The notes beneath the pieces were generated by a model. That model searched no databases, was not told where the DNA came from, and saw only the letters and a program-made list of their open reading frames with translations. The position numbers and the translations under genes are program-made. Positions 14,669 to 14,866 of a DNA stretch of 14,866 bases are shown here, one piece after another. Where the stretch lies: positions 1-14,866 of the forward strand of contig JAMOMS010000082.1 in NCBI GenBank assembly GCA_027067015.1, given 5' to 3'. Position 1 is the first letter of the stretch. The number at the start of each line of letters is the position of its first letter. This DNA comes from Campylobacterales bacterium (GTDB taxonomy: Bacteria > Campylobacterota > Campylobacteria > Campylobacterales > Hydrogenimonadaceae).

Positions 14669-14866
14669 ATGGTCATAAGCGGCGCGCGGACGGTGACGGC
14701 GGAGGGCATTCTTACCGAAGATGTCCGCATAGAAGAGGGCAGAATCGTCGAGACGGGGCCAAACCTTTCGGGTCGGCGCCTGGAGGCTGAGGGCAAACTG
14801 CTACTGCCCGGCATGATCGACATCGGCGTGCGAATGCGTGACGGCAGACTGCGGGGCGGTACGCTC
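14669..14866 (+). CDS. Dihydroorotase-like amidohydrolase, N-terminal part (cut by window edge)
   Basis: The first 66 codons of a gene that runs off the right edge. The fragment has the small N-terminal beta domain of the dihydroorotase/amidohydrolase superfamily (VISGARTVTAEG..EDVRIEEGRIVETGP) and then LLLPGMIDIGVRMRDG (45-59). Active dihydroorotases have HVHLR at the point where this protein has GVRMR, so both zinc-binding histidines are missing (G53, R55). It may be a non-catalytic PyrC-like subunit that assembles with aspartate transcarbamoylase in pyrimidine synthesis, as known for PyrC' in Pseudomonas. The start is set by GAGG at 14660-14663. The rest of the active site cannot be seen. 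Confidence 0.7.
   Translation, partial: MVISGARTVTAEGILTEDVRIEEGRIVETGPNLSGRRLEAEGKLLLPGMIDIGVRMRDGRLRGGTL

Overview
The window reads as a chromosomal segment of a Campylobacterota (Epsilonproteobacteria) bacterium of medium to fairly high GC. This is inferred from the gene set: a short HrcA in an hrcA-grpE-dnaK block, a modA / tandem-Mop / modB / modC operon in the order I recall from Campylobacter jejuni, an OprD-type porin of the kind common in this phylum, and a dihydroorotase-like protein without the metal-binding HxH. No genus can be named from the sequence. Coding density is very high, many genes overlap by 1-26 bp, and no stretch over 300 bp lacks a gene. I see no tRNA, rRNA, CRISPR array, insertion sequence or attachment site.

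Layout. (1) 11-1975, minus: a membrane hybrid sensor histidine kinase with a periplasmic sensor region, a linker built from a 9-bp tandem repeat, and a degenerate C-terminal receiver. (2) 2120-6985, plus: the heat-shock block hrcA, grpE, dnaK, followed with overlaps by a predicted deoxyinosine-type DNA glycosylase and a NYN-nuclease/cold-shock-domain fusion. Candidate HrcA (CIRCE-like) and HspR (HAIR-like) operators lie at the hrcA promoter, and a much better HAIR element covers the -10 box just upstream of dnaK. (3) 6980-8230, minus: an outer-membrane porin behind a Fur-box-like site, meeting the NYN gene tail to tail with overlapping stop codons. (4) 8337-10994, minus: the molybdate uptake operon modA-mop-modB-modC, all junctions overlapping, with a perfect 7-bp inverted repeat at the modA ribosome-binding site. 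(5) 11035-12714, minus: a PAS-GGDEF-EAL cyclic-di-GMP protein. (6) 12822-14615, plus, divergent from it: full-length DsbD. (7) 14669 to the right edge, plus: the first 66 codons of a dihydroorotase-family protein.

How the parts work together. The hrcA-grpE-dnaK part supplies the repressor, nucleotide exchange factor and Hsp70 of one chaperone machine. The two genes after dnaK are probably co-transcribed with it and so may join DNA repair and RNA metabolism to the heat response (inference). The mod operon supplies molybdate for molybdoenzymes. DsbD feeds reducing power to periplasmic thiols. The histidine kinase and the c-di-GMP protein are signalling genes with no partner visible here. Nothing looks like a wholly new system; the most interesting material is the heat-shock operator layout with its overlapping downstream genes, and several small odd features of individual proteins.
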